Below are positions 51,928 to 61,018 of a stretch of DNA of 64,000 nt, piece after piece. The stretch covers positions 30,801 to 94,800 of the forward strand of contig NZ_WTSX01000009.1 in the NCBI RefSeq assembly GCF_009828745.1, given 5' to 3'. Position 1 is the stretch's first letter. Every line of letters begins with the position of its first letter. Made by a program: the position numbers and the translations under genes. The notes under the pieces are model-generated. The model searched no databases and was not told the origin of the DNA. It was given only the letters and a program-made list of their open reading frames with translations. Source of the DNA: Erysipelothrix anatis. Lineage in GTDB: Bacteria; Bacillota_I; Bacilli_A; Erysipelotrichales; Erysipelotrichaceae.

Positions 51928-53175
51928 ATGAAGGTACAACTTAACTCACTTCTCACCAGTTTGCTAGATCTTGAGAAACAAGGTAAGGGTGCAACACTGT
52001 TGGGTATTGGTCCCATGTCTTCTAATCTTATTATTGCAAGTTTAGAACTTGCTCGAGATGGTAACTTTCCAATTATGTTTATAGCAAGCCGAAATCAGGT
52101 TGATTCTGATGAATTTGGAGCAGGTTATGTTAATGGATGGAATCAAGATCGCTTTGCTCAAGATATTCAAAACATTGCGAATGATATTGGATTTACCGGT
52201 TCGTATTACTTATGTCGAGATCATGGTGGACCGTGGCAACGGGACGAAGAACGCAACAATCACATCCCAAAAGAAACAGCTATGGCTATCGCAAAACAAT
52301 CTTACCTTGAAGATATCCTAGCTGGATTTGATTTATTAATGATTGACCCTACTAAAGATCCGTTTGAGGTTGGGAAAGTTATTCCCTTGGAAGCTGTTAT
52401 CGACATGACTGTTGAACTTATCGAGTATTGTGAATCAGAACGCCGCCAACGAAACCTTCCAGAAATTGCGTATGAAGTTGGTACAGAAGAGACAAATGGT
52501 GGGCTCACAAGTACGGAGCGCTATGAAGAATTCATCCAAGAATTGAACCGGCGTCTTGATGCACAGGGATTACCACATCCTTCATTTATTGTCGGTCAAA
52601 CTGGAACGTTGACGCGAAAGACTGAGCAAGTCGGAACCTTTAACTTCAATAATGCACAAAATTTAGCTACAATGGCCGCTTCTTACGGCGTTAGTTTAAA
52701 AGAACACAACGGCGACTATCTTTCTGATGAAACATTATTGTTACATCGACCAACGATGATTTCTGCAGTGAACGTTGCACCACAATATGGGACTCAAGAA
52801 ACACGGGCATTGATCACTTTAACAAACGTTGAGACCTTACTTCATGACAAAGGTGCGATTACCAATCGTTCGCAGTTGTATGATATACTGCTTACGAAAG
52901 CTATTGACAGTGAGCGCTGGAAAAAATGGGTTATTGATCCAAACATCACAGTTGAGACAATCAAAAAAGACCCTGAACTATCCCTTGAAATTTTAGATAT
53001 TGCGGGTCACTACACATTTAACGATCCGGATATTATTCGAGAAACAACCGTTCTCTACCAGAATCTAAGTCAGTGTGGCATCGACGGTAAACGGTATGTC
53101 ATCGAATCCATCAAACAGCCAATTCACAACTATGCTGTTGCCTTCAATCTTATCAATTTATTTGATCGCATTTAA
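51928..53175 (+). CDS. GatZ/KbaZ-like tagatose-bisphosphate aldolase subunit homologue
   Basis: The protein has 415 residues. It resembles GatZ/KbaZ ('PIMFIASRNQVD', 'GGPWQRDE', 'IAYEVGTEETNGGL', 'FIVGQTGTLTRKTEQVGTFN'), described as the non-catalytic subunit of class II tagatose-1,6-bisphosphate aldolase and also shown in some cases to act as a ketose-phosphate 4-epimerase. The catalytic GatY/KbaY partner is not in the window. It may therefore act alone, for example as a 4-epimerase of a phosphorylated ketose delivered by the PTS. Two bases separate it from IIC, and a hairpin follows it. Confidence 0.8.
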   Translation: MKVQLNSLLTSLLDLEKQGKGATLLGIGPMSSNLIIASLELARDGNFPIMFIASRNQVDSDEFGAGYVNGWNQDRFAQDIQNIANDIGFTGSYYLCRDHGGPWQRDEERNNHIPKETAMAIAKQSYLEDILAGFDLLMIDPTKDPFEVGKVIPLEAVIDMTVELIEYCESERRQRNLPEIAYEVGTEETNGGLTSTERYEEFIQELNRRLDAQGLPHPSFIVGQTGTLTRKTEQVGTFNFNNAQNLATMAASYGVSLKEHNGDYLSDETLLLHRPTMISAVNVAPQYGTQETRALITLTNVETLLHDKGAITNRSQLYDILLTKAIDSERWKKWVIDPNITVETIKKDPELSLEILDIAGHYTFNDPDIIRETTVLYQNLSQCGIDGKRYVIESIKQPIHNYAVAFNLINLFDRI

Positions 53176-53181
53176 TTTTAT

Positions 53182-53204
53182 AAGAGACACTTTAAGTGTC
53201 TCTT
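53182..53204 (+). terminator. Terminator of the PTS operon
   Basis: AAGAGACACTT and AAGTGTCTCTT (53182-53204) form a hairpin followed by TTC. It separates the PTS operon from the HAD gene. Confidence 0.7.
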
Positions 53205-53218
53205 TCTTGGGAGTTTGT

Positions 53219-53905
53219 ATGATAAATCTTATTTTTGACCTAGATAATACTTTATATTTTCGTGAATCAGCATTTGCAAATGCGATACGAGATGTCTTTC
53301 CTGACTTAACACAATCGAATGTTGGCACTTTGTTTGAACACTTTGAGCATTTTAGCGCTGTTTACTTTGAACACCATGAACAGCAACTCATTGATTTCAC
53401 TACCATGCGACGACTGCGAATTCAAGCAACACTTCGTGCTGAGGGTATTAAAATATCTGATAATGATGCGGCCATATGGCAACATGCCTATGAACAGCAT
53501 CAGTATTCACTAACTCTTTCCGAGGACACTGTGGCACTTTTAGATTGGTGCAAAAGTCAAAATATTCCTCGAGGTATTATTACCAATGGTAACACTGCGC
53601 ATCAAACACAAAAAATCAAAAATTTAGAACTCGGACGTTGGTTTGATGAGAATCGCATTATCGTATCCGAAGCATTTGGTGTCGCAAAGCCCAATCGTGA
53701 AATCTTTGATTGTATGCATACAAAACTTCCCGATCAGACGACGTATTATATTGGCGATGACTACGAAAAGGATATCATCGGAGCGCATAATGCTGGATGG
53801 CGTACAATATGGTTAAGCACCAAAACATCCCATCAACAACCGCAACCTGATTACCATGTTGCGAACCACTTAGAACTCTTAGCACTCTTAAAAACGTTAA
53901 AATAG
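53219..53905 (+). CDS. HAD-superfamily hydrolase (5'-nucleotidase-like)
   Basis: The protein has 228 residues from ATG 53219 (GGGAG upstream). Motifs: 'LIFDLDNTLYF' (nucleophile Asp), 'GIITNGNTAHQTQKIKNL', 'VSEAFGVAKPNREIF' and 'YYIGDDYEKDIIGAHNAGWRTIWL'. This matches the class that includes pyrimidine 5'-nucleotidases of the YjjG type. Substrate unknown. It follows the PTS operon but is separated by a terminator. Confidence 0.88.
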   Translation: MINLIFDLDNTLYFRESAFANAIRDVFPDLTQSNVGTLFEHFEHFSAVYFEHHEQQLIDFTTMRRLRIQATLRAEGIKISDNDAAIWQHAYEQHQYSLTLSEDTVALLDWCKSQNIPRGIITNGNTAHQTQKIKNLELGRWFDENRIIVSEAFGVAKPNREIFDCMHTKLPDQTTYYIGDDYEKDIIGAHNAGWRTIWLSTKTSHQQPQPDYHVANHLELLALLKTLK

Positions 53906-53930
53906 AGATATCCGAAGATATCTCTATTTT
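53899..53930. terminator. Bidirectional hairpin terminator
   Basis: AAAATAGAGATATC (53899-53912) and GATATCTCTATTTT (53917-53930) pair perfectly over CGAA, serving both the HAD gene and the convergent AraC gene, overlapping both stop codons. Confidence 0.85.
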
Positions 53931-54763
53931 AATTTAATCCAAATTTCTGCAGTATGTGTTTCGCTGCTAGGGTCCTCATTCGGATACATTTCGAAGTCAA
54001 ATTCCCCGTCAATCTGATAGCCGCTGGTTGGAATCCAGTCATTCATAATTTCTTGCCATGCTGTTTGGATAGCTTCTGGAAGGGGTCCTTTCGCCTCAAA
54101 AACAGCGAATCGCGCTGCCGGAACGTGCAACACATCATAGCCCGACATTTCATTTTGAGTTACCGTACCAATCCAGTACTCCATCTTTGATTCATCCTTC
54201 GGAACACATACACCTACAATGCCATTGATGCTTCCATCATTCATTTCAAAGAGAACTTGATCAAGCCCTGATTCATTCAGTTCATCCCATAGCCCAGGAA
54301 TCACTTTTAAATTCTCATTGTTTTCAATACTCATTTCATATTTTGTACCACAAATCACAAATGCTTCTCGTGTTTCAATTCTTACTTTCATCATATTTTC
54401 CCGCTTTCTGGAAGGTTCATGACGATACATTGGATAGATGTGAAGTGGTTGATTATCCAGTCGTGTTCTTGATGGCGCTTGATTGTGTTGTTGCTTGTAG
54501 GATTTTGTAAAAGACTCCGGAGTCTCATAACCATACTTTAATGCGATATCAATAACGCGTTGTTCACTTTCTTTGAGTTCAAACGCCGCACGACTTAGGC
54601 GTCGTAATCGTATATATGTCTTAAGTCCTATCCCCGTCTCAAGTGCAAATAGCCTTTGCAAATAGAAGATAGAATAGTTTAATGATTGCGCAAGATCATC
54701 CAATGAAATTGATTCCAAATTTGCTTCGATGGTATCTACAATCTTCTGTACTATCAGTTGCAT
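53924..54763 (-). CDS. AraC-family regulator with GyrI-like effector domain
   Basis: The protein has 279 residues from ATG 54763, behind TAGGAGGTGAAGGG. Two HTHs of the AraC type lie at residues about 22-45 ('LDDLAQSLNYSIFYLQRLF') and 70-95 ('VIDIALKYGYETPESFTKSY'), with the family's 'RLRRLSRAAFEL' between. From about 125 a GyrI-like/AraC effector-binding domain ('EAFVICGTKYEM..', 'ARFAVFEAKGPLPEAIQTAWQEIMNDWIPTSGYQ') follows. This is the Rob/SoxS-like architecture that senses small toxic molecules. No obvious target gene is adjacent. Confidence 0.88.
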   Translation of the reverse strand: MQLIVQKIVDTIEANLESISLDDLAQSLNYSIFYLQRLFALETGIGLKTYIRLRRLSRAAFELKESEQRVIDIALKYGYETPESFTKSYKQQHNQAPSRTRLDNQPLHIYPMYRHEPSRKRENMMKVRIETREAFVICGTKYEMSIENNENLKVIPGLWDELNESGLDQVLFEMNDGSINGIVGVCVPKDESKMEYWIGTVTQNEMSGYDVLHVPAARFAVFEAKGPLPEAIQTAWQEIMNDWIPTSGYQIDGEFDFEMYPNEDPSSETHTAEIWIKLK

Positions 54764-54894
54764 CCCTTCACCTCCTAAACCCATTCTAGCGTTTTACTCG
54801 ATTTGATACCTGTCATTTTGTGCACAACTTAAAATCCATCATAATTATAATCGACCTTTGTCTTAAAATAAACGAAATAGTTTGTCTGTAACGA

Positions 54895-54922
54895 TTGCGA
54901 TTTCATGAAATCGGCGTATAAT
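54895..54922 (+). promoter_or_regulatory. Promoter of tRNA-Lys
   Basis: TTGCGA (54895-54900) and TATAAT (54917-54922) are 16 bases apart, 50 bases before the tRNA 5' end. Confidence 0.6.
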
Positions 54923-54971
54923 AAAACTATAAACAGACACCAAGTAGTTGTTTGATGCCGTGTTTATTTGT

Positions 54972-55047
54972 GTTCCTATAGCTCAGCCGGCAGAGCAACA
55001 GACTCTTAATCTGTGGGTCCTCGGTTCGATCCCGAGTGGGAACACCA
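54972..55047 (+). tRNA. tRNA-Lys(CTT)
   Basis: A 76-nt cloverleaf: acceptor GTTCCTA pairs with TGGGAAC; the D-arm GCTCAGCCGGCAGAGC; anticodon stem CAGA/TCTG with loop CTCTTAA, giving anticodon CTT (Lys, codon AAG); T-arm with GGTTCGATCCC; the 3' CCA is encoded. No integrated element is seen at this tRNA. Confidence 0.95.
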
Positions 55048-55112
55048 ATTCACAATTCGACTCACCCCTGTGGTGAGTTTTCTATTTTGTCTGTCAATAA
55101 GGGGGATATCCT

Positions 55113-55457
55113 ATGATTTCACTATTTTTAGGATTTAAACAAGTTTGGAAAATTATTACAAACATCGGAAGGCGACATGAAACTCAAGCAATTATTGTCC
55201 TTGTTTTCATACTTCTTCTAGCAGGTACAGGTTTCTTTACATTATATGAAGGAATGTTGCCGCTTGATGCCTTATACTTCTGTTTTGTCACATTAATGAC
55301 AATCGGTTATGGAGATATCGTTCCCGTAACAGCCTTAGGCAAGATGTTTACGATGGTTTATGCTACTTTAGGCGTAGGTATTGTTGGATTATTAGCAGGA
55401 TTGTTCGCACGCGAATGTTTATCACGCACAAAATTTAATGTGGATTCACTTGAGTAG
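55113..55457 (+). CDS. Two-TM potassium channel (Ion_trans_2)
   Basis: The protein has 114 residues: a cytosolic helix with KQVWKIITNIGRR, TM1 (about 25-45), pore loop with selectivity filter TIGYGD ('LMTIGYGDIVPVT') and TM2 (about 85-104). This is the minimal KcsA-type K+ channel pore, without a C-terminal RCK domain. It lies directly after tRNA-Lys; GGGGGATATCCT precedes the ATG. It may be a passive K+ leak or a subunit of a complex. Confidence 0.9.
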   Translation: MISLFLGFKQVWKIITNIGRRHETQAIIVLVFILLLAGTGFFTLYEGMLPLDALYFCFVTLMTIGYGDIVPVTALGKMFTMVYATLGVGIVGLLAGLFARECLSRTKFNVDSLE

Positions 55458-55467
55458 TGACTTATAC

Positions 55468-55495
55468 AAAATGGACTTCGTTTGAAGTCCATTTT
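55468..55495. terminator. Terminator between K+ channel and UPF0210 genes
   Basis: AAAATGGACTTC (55468-55479) and GAAGTCCATTTT (55484-55495) pair perfectly over GTTT; usable from both sides. Confidence 0.8.
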
Positions 55496-55497
55496 TA

Positions 55498-56856
55498 TTA
55501 GTTTTTAAAACTGTGAATTGGTGCTGGGATATGACCCCCGCGCAATACAAACGCATCATTGTTAAAGTCGTTGATTGGCATGATTGGTGCATGCCCGAGT
55601 AATCCACCAAAGACTACTGATTCCCCAACATCTTTACCGATAACCGGTATAATACGAACAGCTGTCGTTTTATTATTAATAAATCCAATCGCACATTCAT
55701 CACCAATAATTCCAGAGAGTTGATTTGCAGTCGTTTTTCCAGGAACGGCGGCCATGTCGATACCGACTGAGCAAACTGCTGACATTGCTTCTAATTTATC
55801 CAAAGTCAATGCGCCTTTTTCGACTGCAGTAATCATCGCATGATCTTCACTCACAGGAATGAAGGCACCAGATAAGCCACCTACATGAGATGATGCCATA
55901 ACTCCACCCTTTTTGATATTATCATTTAATAATGCAAGGGCTAGGGTCGTCCCATGGGCGCCCGGTTGTTCCAGTCCCATAACCTGGAATATTTCCCCAA
56001 TACTATCACCAATAGCAGGTGTTGGCGCAAGTGATAAATCAATCGTCCCAAATGGATATCCCAAACGACGGGATGCTTCTTGAGCAATCAATTGTCCAGC
56101 ACGTGTAATCTTAAATGCTGTTTTTTTGATTGTTTCACAAAGGTTTTCAAAACTTGAAATATCTTCGTTCTCTAGCGCTTTCTTAACGACACCAGGTCCA
56201 CTAACACCGACATTAATGACCGTATCCGCTAATCCGACACCATGATATGCTCCGGCCATAAAAGGGTTATCCTCGACTGAGTTACAGAATACAACAAATT
56301 TAGCGCAGCCGATACTGTCGCGATCCGCTGTCAACTCTGCCGTCTTGACAATCAGATTTCCCATTTGTAGCAATGCATCCATATTGATACCCGCACGTGT
56401 TGAGCCAATATTTATACTTGAACAAACACGATCGGTCACGGCAAGTGCCTCAGGAACTGAATTGATAAGAATCTGATCTGATGGTGTGATTCCTTTTTCA
56501 ACAAGTGCTGAGAATCCTCCAATAAAATCAACACCAACTTCTTTAGCCGCACGGTCGAGTGTTTGCGCAATTGAAACATACGAATCCGTCTTGCATGCAG
56601 ATGCCGCAATTGCAATGGGCGTAATGGAAATACGTTTGTTCACGATTGGAATTCCATATTCCCGAGCAATCGTGTCACACACAGTCACGAGATCTTTCGC
56701 ACGTTGTGTAATTTTAGTATAAATTTTTTCATTAAAAGCATCGATGCTTTCATCTGCACAATCCATAAGATTTATACCCATTGTGATGGTCCGAACATCA
56801 AGGTTTTGCTCAAGAATCATGGTTTGTGTTTCATAAATTTCTTTTGTACTTATCAT
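55498..56856 (-). CDS. UPF0210 (PFL) family protein
   Basis: The protein has 452 residues from ATG 56856, the expected length of the UPF0210/DUF711 family. It contains '[16 protein letters not shown]', 'KRISITPIA', '[13 protein letters not shown]', '[12 protein letters not shown]', '[19 protein letters not shown]' and '[20 protein letters not shown]'. The family is widespread and similar to a glycyl-radical-like fold without known reaction. It is always found next to an ACT protein, as here. It is the second gene of the operon. Confidence 0.93.
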   Translation of the reverse strand: MISTKEIYETQTMILEQNLDVRTITMGINLMDCADESIDAFNEKIYTKITQRAKDLVTVCDTIAREYGIPIVNKRISITPIAIAASACKTDSYVSIAQTLDRAAKEVGVDFIGGFSALVEKGITPSDQILINSVPEALAVTDRVCSSINIGSTRAGINMDALLQMGNLIVKTAELTADRDSIGCAKFVVFCNSVEDNPFMAGAYHGVGLADTVINVGVSGPGVVKKALENEDISSFENLCETIKKTAFKITRAGQLIAQEASRRLGYPFGTIDLSLAPTPAIGDSIGEIFQVMGLEQPGAHGTTLALALLNDNIKKGGVMASSHVGGLSGAFIPVSEDHAMITAVEKGALTLDKLEAMSAVCSVGIDMAAVPGKTTANQLSGIIGDECAIGFINNKTTAVRIIPVIGKDVGESVVFGGLLGHAPIMPINDFNNDAFVLRGGHIPAPIHSFKN

Positions 56857-56863
56857 CTCTACC

Positions 56864-57133
56864 CTACAATCTATGCATCGATGAGAAGATTTCTTCCCGT
56901 TGCATTGAAATTTCGACACCAATCTCGTGTCCATGTGCCTTTAAAGTTTTTTGTAATGTATCAAAATGATCGATCACTGCGGTAATATCCACAACCATCA
57001 ACATATTAAAAAAATTGCTTTGTATTGTTTGACTAATATCGAGTATATTGATATTTTCTTCTGCCAAGTAAGTGCAGACACTTCCGATAATACCAACGCG
57101 GTCTGTCCCTACAACTGTAATTATTGCTTTCAT
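56864..57133 (-). CDS. ACT domain protein (UPF0237)
   Basis: The protein has 89 residues from ATG 57133 (AAGGCAATC site; an upstream start is less likely). It is a single ACT domain: '[36 protein letters not shown]'. ACT domains bind amino acids or other small ligands. The tight linkage to the UPF0210 gene (seven bases) suggests ligand-controlled regulation of that protein. Confidence 0.92.
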   Translation of the reverse strand: MKAIITVVGTDRVGIIGSVCTYLAEENINILDISQTIQSNFFNMLMVVDITAVIDHFDTLQKTLKAHGHEIGVEISMQREEIFSSMHRL

Positions 57134-57251
57134 GAATGATTGCCTTCTTTCTTTTGCAGTTATCGTATCATATTTCATGATATTTTAATCACTAACACAT
57201 AACTTTTGCTGAAATCTTATGGTCTTACTTATCCAAAAACTGAATAAAAAA

Positions 57252-57270
57252 AAGCTTGCTGTGCAAGCTT
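57252..57270 (-). terminator. Terminator of the DUF985 gene
   Basis: AAGCTTGC (57252-57259) and GCAAGCTT (57263-57270) pair over TGT; on the minus strand a T-run follows. Confidence 0.75.
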
Positions 57271-57274
57271 AACG

Positions 57275-57739
57275 TTAACGTGTCAATTTACGAATCATCG
57301 ACTGGTGTTGGGGGTATCGTTCTACGAGTTCAGGATACGAATACAGTTTAAAATCTTCGTAAGTAAATCCCGGCGCAACCATGCATCCAACCACACTGAA
57401 TCCTGTCTCGACATACGATGCGAATATCCACTCTTTAGGAACCGTATATTGAAGTACTTCGCCTTCCTCAAGATTCGGTCCAATTTTGATATCATGGAGC
57501 GTTCCTTCGAGATCAATCATGGATACATGTAAACTGGATCCATAGTGATAGTACCAAATCTCGTCAGAAGTTAATTTATGATATGCTGAAAAATTGGTGT
57601 CATCAAGTAAAAAATAAATACTAGATGCAATCGATTTGTCGTTAATTGTGATATCCGATGCATACGTCTTCGCATACCACCCACCTTCTACATGCTTTTG
57701 TAATTTCAGATGCTCAATAAAGTATTCTTTTTGCTTCAT
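57275..57739 (-). CDS. DUF985 family cupin
   Basis: The protein has 154 residues. The DUF985 pattern 'LQKHVEGGWYAKTY', 'SIYFLLDDTNFSAYHKLTSDEIWYYHYGSSLHVSMI' and 'ASYVETGFSVVGCMVAPGFTYEDFKL' is clear. This is a cupin fold with a metal site, similar to some sugar isomerase-like proteins, of unknown substrate. Monocistronic. Confidence 0.88.
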   Translation of the reverse strand: MKQKEYFIEHLKLQKHVEGGWYAKTYASDITINDKSIASSIYFLLDDTNFSAYHKLTSDEIWYYHYGSSLHVSMIDLEGTLHDIKIGPNLEEGEVLQYTVPKEWIFASYVETGFSVVGCMVAPGFTYEDFKLYSYPELVERYPQHQSMIRKLTR

Positions 57740-57779
57740 AATGGGCTCCTTTGTCTCTCTATATTATACAAAAGATTGA

Positions 57780-58577
57780 TTAGATTTTAAAAGGAATGTA
57801 TCCAAAGGAAACGCCAATGTTATCGAGGTTTTCCAAGACATGCTTCTGAAGGTACGTCTTTTTAGGCATTGCTGCAATTTTTGAGAGATCTTGCGTACCG
57901 AAAGCGCGTTCTAGGATTTGATAGCGAATGGGTGCCTCGTGAATGATTTCAAAACACTTCCCAAACTGCACAATATTACTATCTTCAGGAAGCCAGACTT
58001 CCATTTTAGAATAGATAAGCCATGTTCGTGTGATGAAACCTTCAATTTTGAGATGACCAAAGTATTTTCGAAAGAAAACGCGGGCTCGTTCAAGAGCATC
58101 GAAGACCGCATCCACAGACAAGTTAGCGCCCTTTAAGATATGAATATTGAGATAGATTGATCCTGCTTGAAATCGTTCTTTTTGAACTGCTGTCAGTGGC
58201 AACGCATCATCACCAGAACGTTCAATATAGGTCAAATCAAATGGGAAAATTTGAAAGCGAAGGGATCCTAAATCAAACATCTTAAAATTAAGAAAATCTT
58301 GAAGCCAATGGATATCATGATCAGAAAGCCCTACACTGCCATGGGTTGCTTTAAAACGTTCAACACGATAACGAAGGTCGGATAAACTATCGATTAAAAT
58401 ATATTCTGGTACGCCATGAACGCGATATTTTTCTTCTAAGGCAGCCAACTCATAGAGTATATTCAAAAGATTGGTAGCACTTGCTGTTGTCGGATTTTGT
58501 TCAATCCATAACGCTTCCACATCCTGATTAAAGGACGCTTTCTTTAACAATCTTTTAACGCTTTCATTCATATTCAT
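57780..58577 (-). CDS. Acyltransferase-like protein (DUF5596-like)
   Basis: The protein has 265 residues, with no signal or membrane segment. It contains 'MFDLGSLRFQIFPFDLTYIERSG', 'AGSIYLNIHILKGANLSVDAVFDALERARVFFRKYFGHL' and 'GFITRTWLIYSKMEVWLPEDSNIVQF', which recall acyltransferase-domain proteins annotated in Clostridia (DUF5596). Substrate and role unknown. It stands alone, on the minus strand, divergent from the ABC transporter genes. Confidence 0.5.
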   Translation of the reverse strand: MNMNESVKRLLKKASFNQDVEALWIEQNPTTASATNLLNILYELAALEEKYRVHGVPEYILIDSLSDLRYRVERFKATHGSVGLSDHDIHWLQDFLNFKMFDLGSLRFQIFPFDLTYIERSGDDALPLTAVQKERFQAGSIYLNIHILKGANLSVDAVFDALERARVFFRKYFGHLKIEGFITRTWLIYSKMEVWLPEDSNIVQFGKCFEIIHEAPIRYQILERAFGTQDLSKIAAMPKKTYLQKHVLENLDNIGVSFGYIPFKI

Positions 58578-58678
58578 AAATTCTCATCATCACTTTCTGG
58601 ATACTTTAGATATTTTCTTGACTGCTTTCATGCATTATCGTATCATTGTATCAACAATATAACACAAAGGAGCTTTTT

Positions 58679-59374
58679 ATGAAACTTGTGATTGAAGATT
58701 TAAACAAACGTTTTGACCAAAATCATGTGCTTCGCAATGTGAATGCTACGTTTGAAAAAGGAAAAATCTATGCCCTACTGGGACGTAATGGTAGTGGTAA
58801 GACTACTTTTTTTAATTGTGTCAGCCAGGAAATGCAAGCGGACTCAGGTCGCGTCTATTTGGACGAAACTCAATCCATATCCGAACAAGACTTTGGGTAT
58901 GTCTATGCGATGCCAATGCTTCCCGAATTTTTAACTGGATATGAGTTTTTGAGTTTTTTTGTAGATATTCATAAAGATAAAGGTTTAAAGCGTGAAGATA
59001 TTGACGGTTACTTCGATCGAATTCAGTTTAGCACAGATGATCGTCATAAACTCATTAAAGAATACTCTTTCGGTATGCGGAATAAACTACAGATGATTAG
59101 TATCATCATGTTAAAACCAACAGTCCTTTTCCTTGATGAACCCCTTACTTCGTTTGATGTGATTGCATCCATTGAAATCAAGAATTTATTGTTGGAATTG
59201 AAACACGATTGTATTATGATTCTCTCCACCCACATTTTACAAATTGCGAAAGATATATGTGATGAAGTTGTTATTTTACATAAAGGAAGTCTTAAACAAC
59301 TCGATAACAGTCAGCTTCACAGTGAAGGATTTGAAGCTGAAATTGTTGAAATTCTCAGCGAAGATCATGAATAA
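58679..59374 (+). CDS. ABC transporter ATP-binding protein
   Basis: The protein has 231 residues from ATG 58679 (AAAGGAGC). Walker A is GRNGSGKT, the signature is the variant 'YSFGMRNK', Walker B is 'VLFLDEPLTSFD', and the switch His is in 'IMILSTHI'. It overlaps the permease gene by 8 bases. The pair probably forms an exporter of unknown substrate, like bacteriocin or peptide exporters with fused membrane permease. Confidence 0.92.
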   Translation: MKLVIEDLNKRFDQNHVLRNVNATFEKGKIYALLGRNGSGKTTFFNCVSQEMQADSGRVYLDETQSISEQDFGYVYAMPMLPEFLTGYEFLSFFVDIHKDKGLKREDIDGYFDRIQFSTDDRHKLIKEYSFGMRNKLQMISIIMLKPTVLFLDEPLTSFDVIASIEIKNLLLELKHDCIMILSTHILQIAKDICDEVVILHKGSLKQLDNSQLHSEGFEAEIVEILSEDHE

Positions 59375-60968
59375 CAAAGTTTTTTCTAATATTCGAGCGA
59401 CAATATTCATGAATCAAGCAATCTTTTACCTTCGAAAGATTCCTTTCCTGAAAGATGTTATTGGCCCATACGCTTATTACAACGATGACTTAAAGAAAAC
59501 ACTTGCAACAGTTGCTCAAGTCGTGCTCTTCATTATTAGTGTCGCCAAAAAAGCAGCCTATCTAGCCATTCTTATGCTGCTTGCCAATACTGTGCCACTT
59601 GCCATCTTAAATGACACGGCACTATCCTTCGTAGTCTATTTCGCAGCATTTAATTTCTTCACGATTGCTAACACTCGCATTCTTGAAGATTCGAAAACGA
59701 AATGGCTCTTAATAACACTTTTCAAAACACCCAGCGACGACTATTATGATTATGCACTCAAGCAACGTAGCTATGATCGTTTACTCTTAGGAATCATGGC
59801 GAGCATACTAACCGGAATCAGTCTTTGGCCTGACCTTCAAGCAATGAGCTTGTTGATGATGCTCTTGATTCTGATTATTTCACTGCATACAGTATTTTTA
59901 GGCGAAACAATGATGATTCACTACTTTAACCGACATAACCGGAAAATGCGAATGCGTTATGAATTAATGGTGTCATTACTTTTTGGAGCAATCCCAATGG
60001 CCCTTCTACTCATTCCGACATCTCTTAATTGGGTTTATGGCTTAATTTCATTCGGTCTGATTGTCTCCCTATATGTATGCTACCGCTACACACTTCAAAA
60101 TGCGAATCCATCAGCCGTAAACCGTTTCATGACCCAAAACATGACACTGAGCACGGAGACCTCTCAGAAGGTTAAAGAATTGACACAAGAGGAACTAAGA
60201 ATTGATGACTTAAACGTTAATCAAACCACTGAGTTGAGTCATCGCTATTCAGGCTACAAACTCCTCAATATTGCGTTCTTTATGCGTCACCGTCGAATGT
60301 GGTTCAAGCCGCTTATTTGGATGCTTCGAATTATCACAGCATTTGTTGTTGGAGGCGTGGTTATTAAAATGGGTTCGGTTTACTTATTTGGCCCTAATTT
60401 TTTTGAAACCATTATCGGCTCAAACAGCAGCTTAATCAGTCAATTCATGCTCATCTTCTATTTCTTGAATGTGACTAAAAAAATTACACGCGCATGTTTC
60501 TTAAATGCTGATTACAGTTTATTGCACTATGCTTTTTACCGTCGGAAAGAAACGATTTGGAAGCAATATCTGTCCCGACTTGGAATCTTAATTGTTATCA
60601 ATTTTGTTCCAGTCATTGCGGTCTTACTGGGACTCATCTTATGGAATATGGTGGGGCTACTCAGTTTTGAACTTGCCAACTTCATTCCGCTTTGCGTGAG
60701 TCTCTTGTCATTATCAGCGTTGTATACAACGGTTCATCTCTTTCTCTATTACATCTTGCAACCCTACAACCGTGATATGGAAGTTAAAAGTATCACCTAT
60801 CATATAGCAGAATTTGCAATCATCATCTTTGTTTATAGTAACAACATGGTTGCGTCATTAGCCTCCGCAGATATCGTAATTACTGTTTTTAGTATCATTG
60901 TAATTATCATTAGTACCGTTCTCGTTCGATTATTTGCCCACAAAACATTCAAATTGCGTGAGCATTAA
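59367..60968 (+). CDS. ABC transporter membrane permease
   Basis: The protein has 533 residues from ATG 59367, overlapping the ATPase end. It has about ten to twelve hydrophobic helices in two groups, with a cytosolic stretch in the middle ('MTLSTETSQKVKELTQEELRIDDLNVNQ'). The two-gene form (soluble ATPase plus a large permease) fits ABC-2-like exporters. No substrate is predicted. Terminator follows. Confidence 0.85.
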   Translation: MNNKVFSNIRATIFMNQAIFYLRKIPFLKDVIGPYAYYNDDLKKTLATVAQVVLFIISVAKKAAYLAILMLLANTVPLAILNDTALSFVVYFAAFNFFTIANTRILEDSKTKWLLITLFKTPSDDYYDYALKQRSYDRLLLGIMASILTGISLWPDLQAMSLLMMLLILIISLHTVFLGETMMIHYFNRHNRKMRMRYELMVSLLFGAIPMALLLIPTSLNWVYGLISFGLIVSLYVCYRYTLQNANPSAVNRFMTQNMTLSTETSQKVKELTQEELRIDDLNVNQTTELSHRYSGYKLLNIAFFMRHRRMWFKPLIWMLRIITAFVVGGVVIKMGSVYLFGPNFFETIIGSNSSLISQFMLIFYFLNVTKKITRACFLNADYSLLHYAFYRRKETIWKQYLSRLGILIVINFVPVIAVLLGLILWNMVGLLSFELANFIPLCVSLLSLSALYTTVHLFLYYILQPYNRDMEVKSITYHIAEFAIIIFVYSNNMVASLASADIVITVFSIIVIIISTVLVRLFAHKTFKLREH

Positions 60969-60981
60969 CAGATTCCAAATG

Positions 60982-61016
60982 AAAAGAAAGTCAGTGAATT
61001 GACTTTCTTTTTTTAT
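60982..61016. terminator. Terminator between ABC permease and LPXTG gene
   Basis: AAAAGAAAGTCA (60982-60993) and TGACTTTCTTTT (61000-61011) form a stem with T-run for the plus strand; it also faces the LPXTG gene end. Confidence 0.8.
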
Positions 61017-61018
61017 GA

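Noticed and set aside
54972..55047. tRNA-Lys as possible integration site
   Set aside because: No integrase gene or repeat of the tRNA 3' end nearby.
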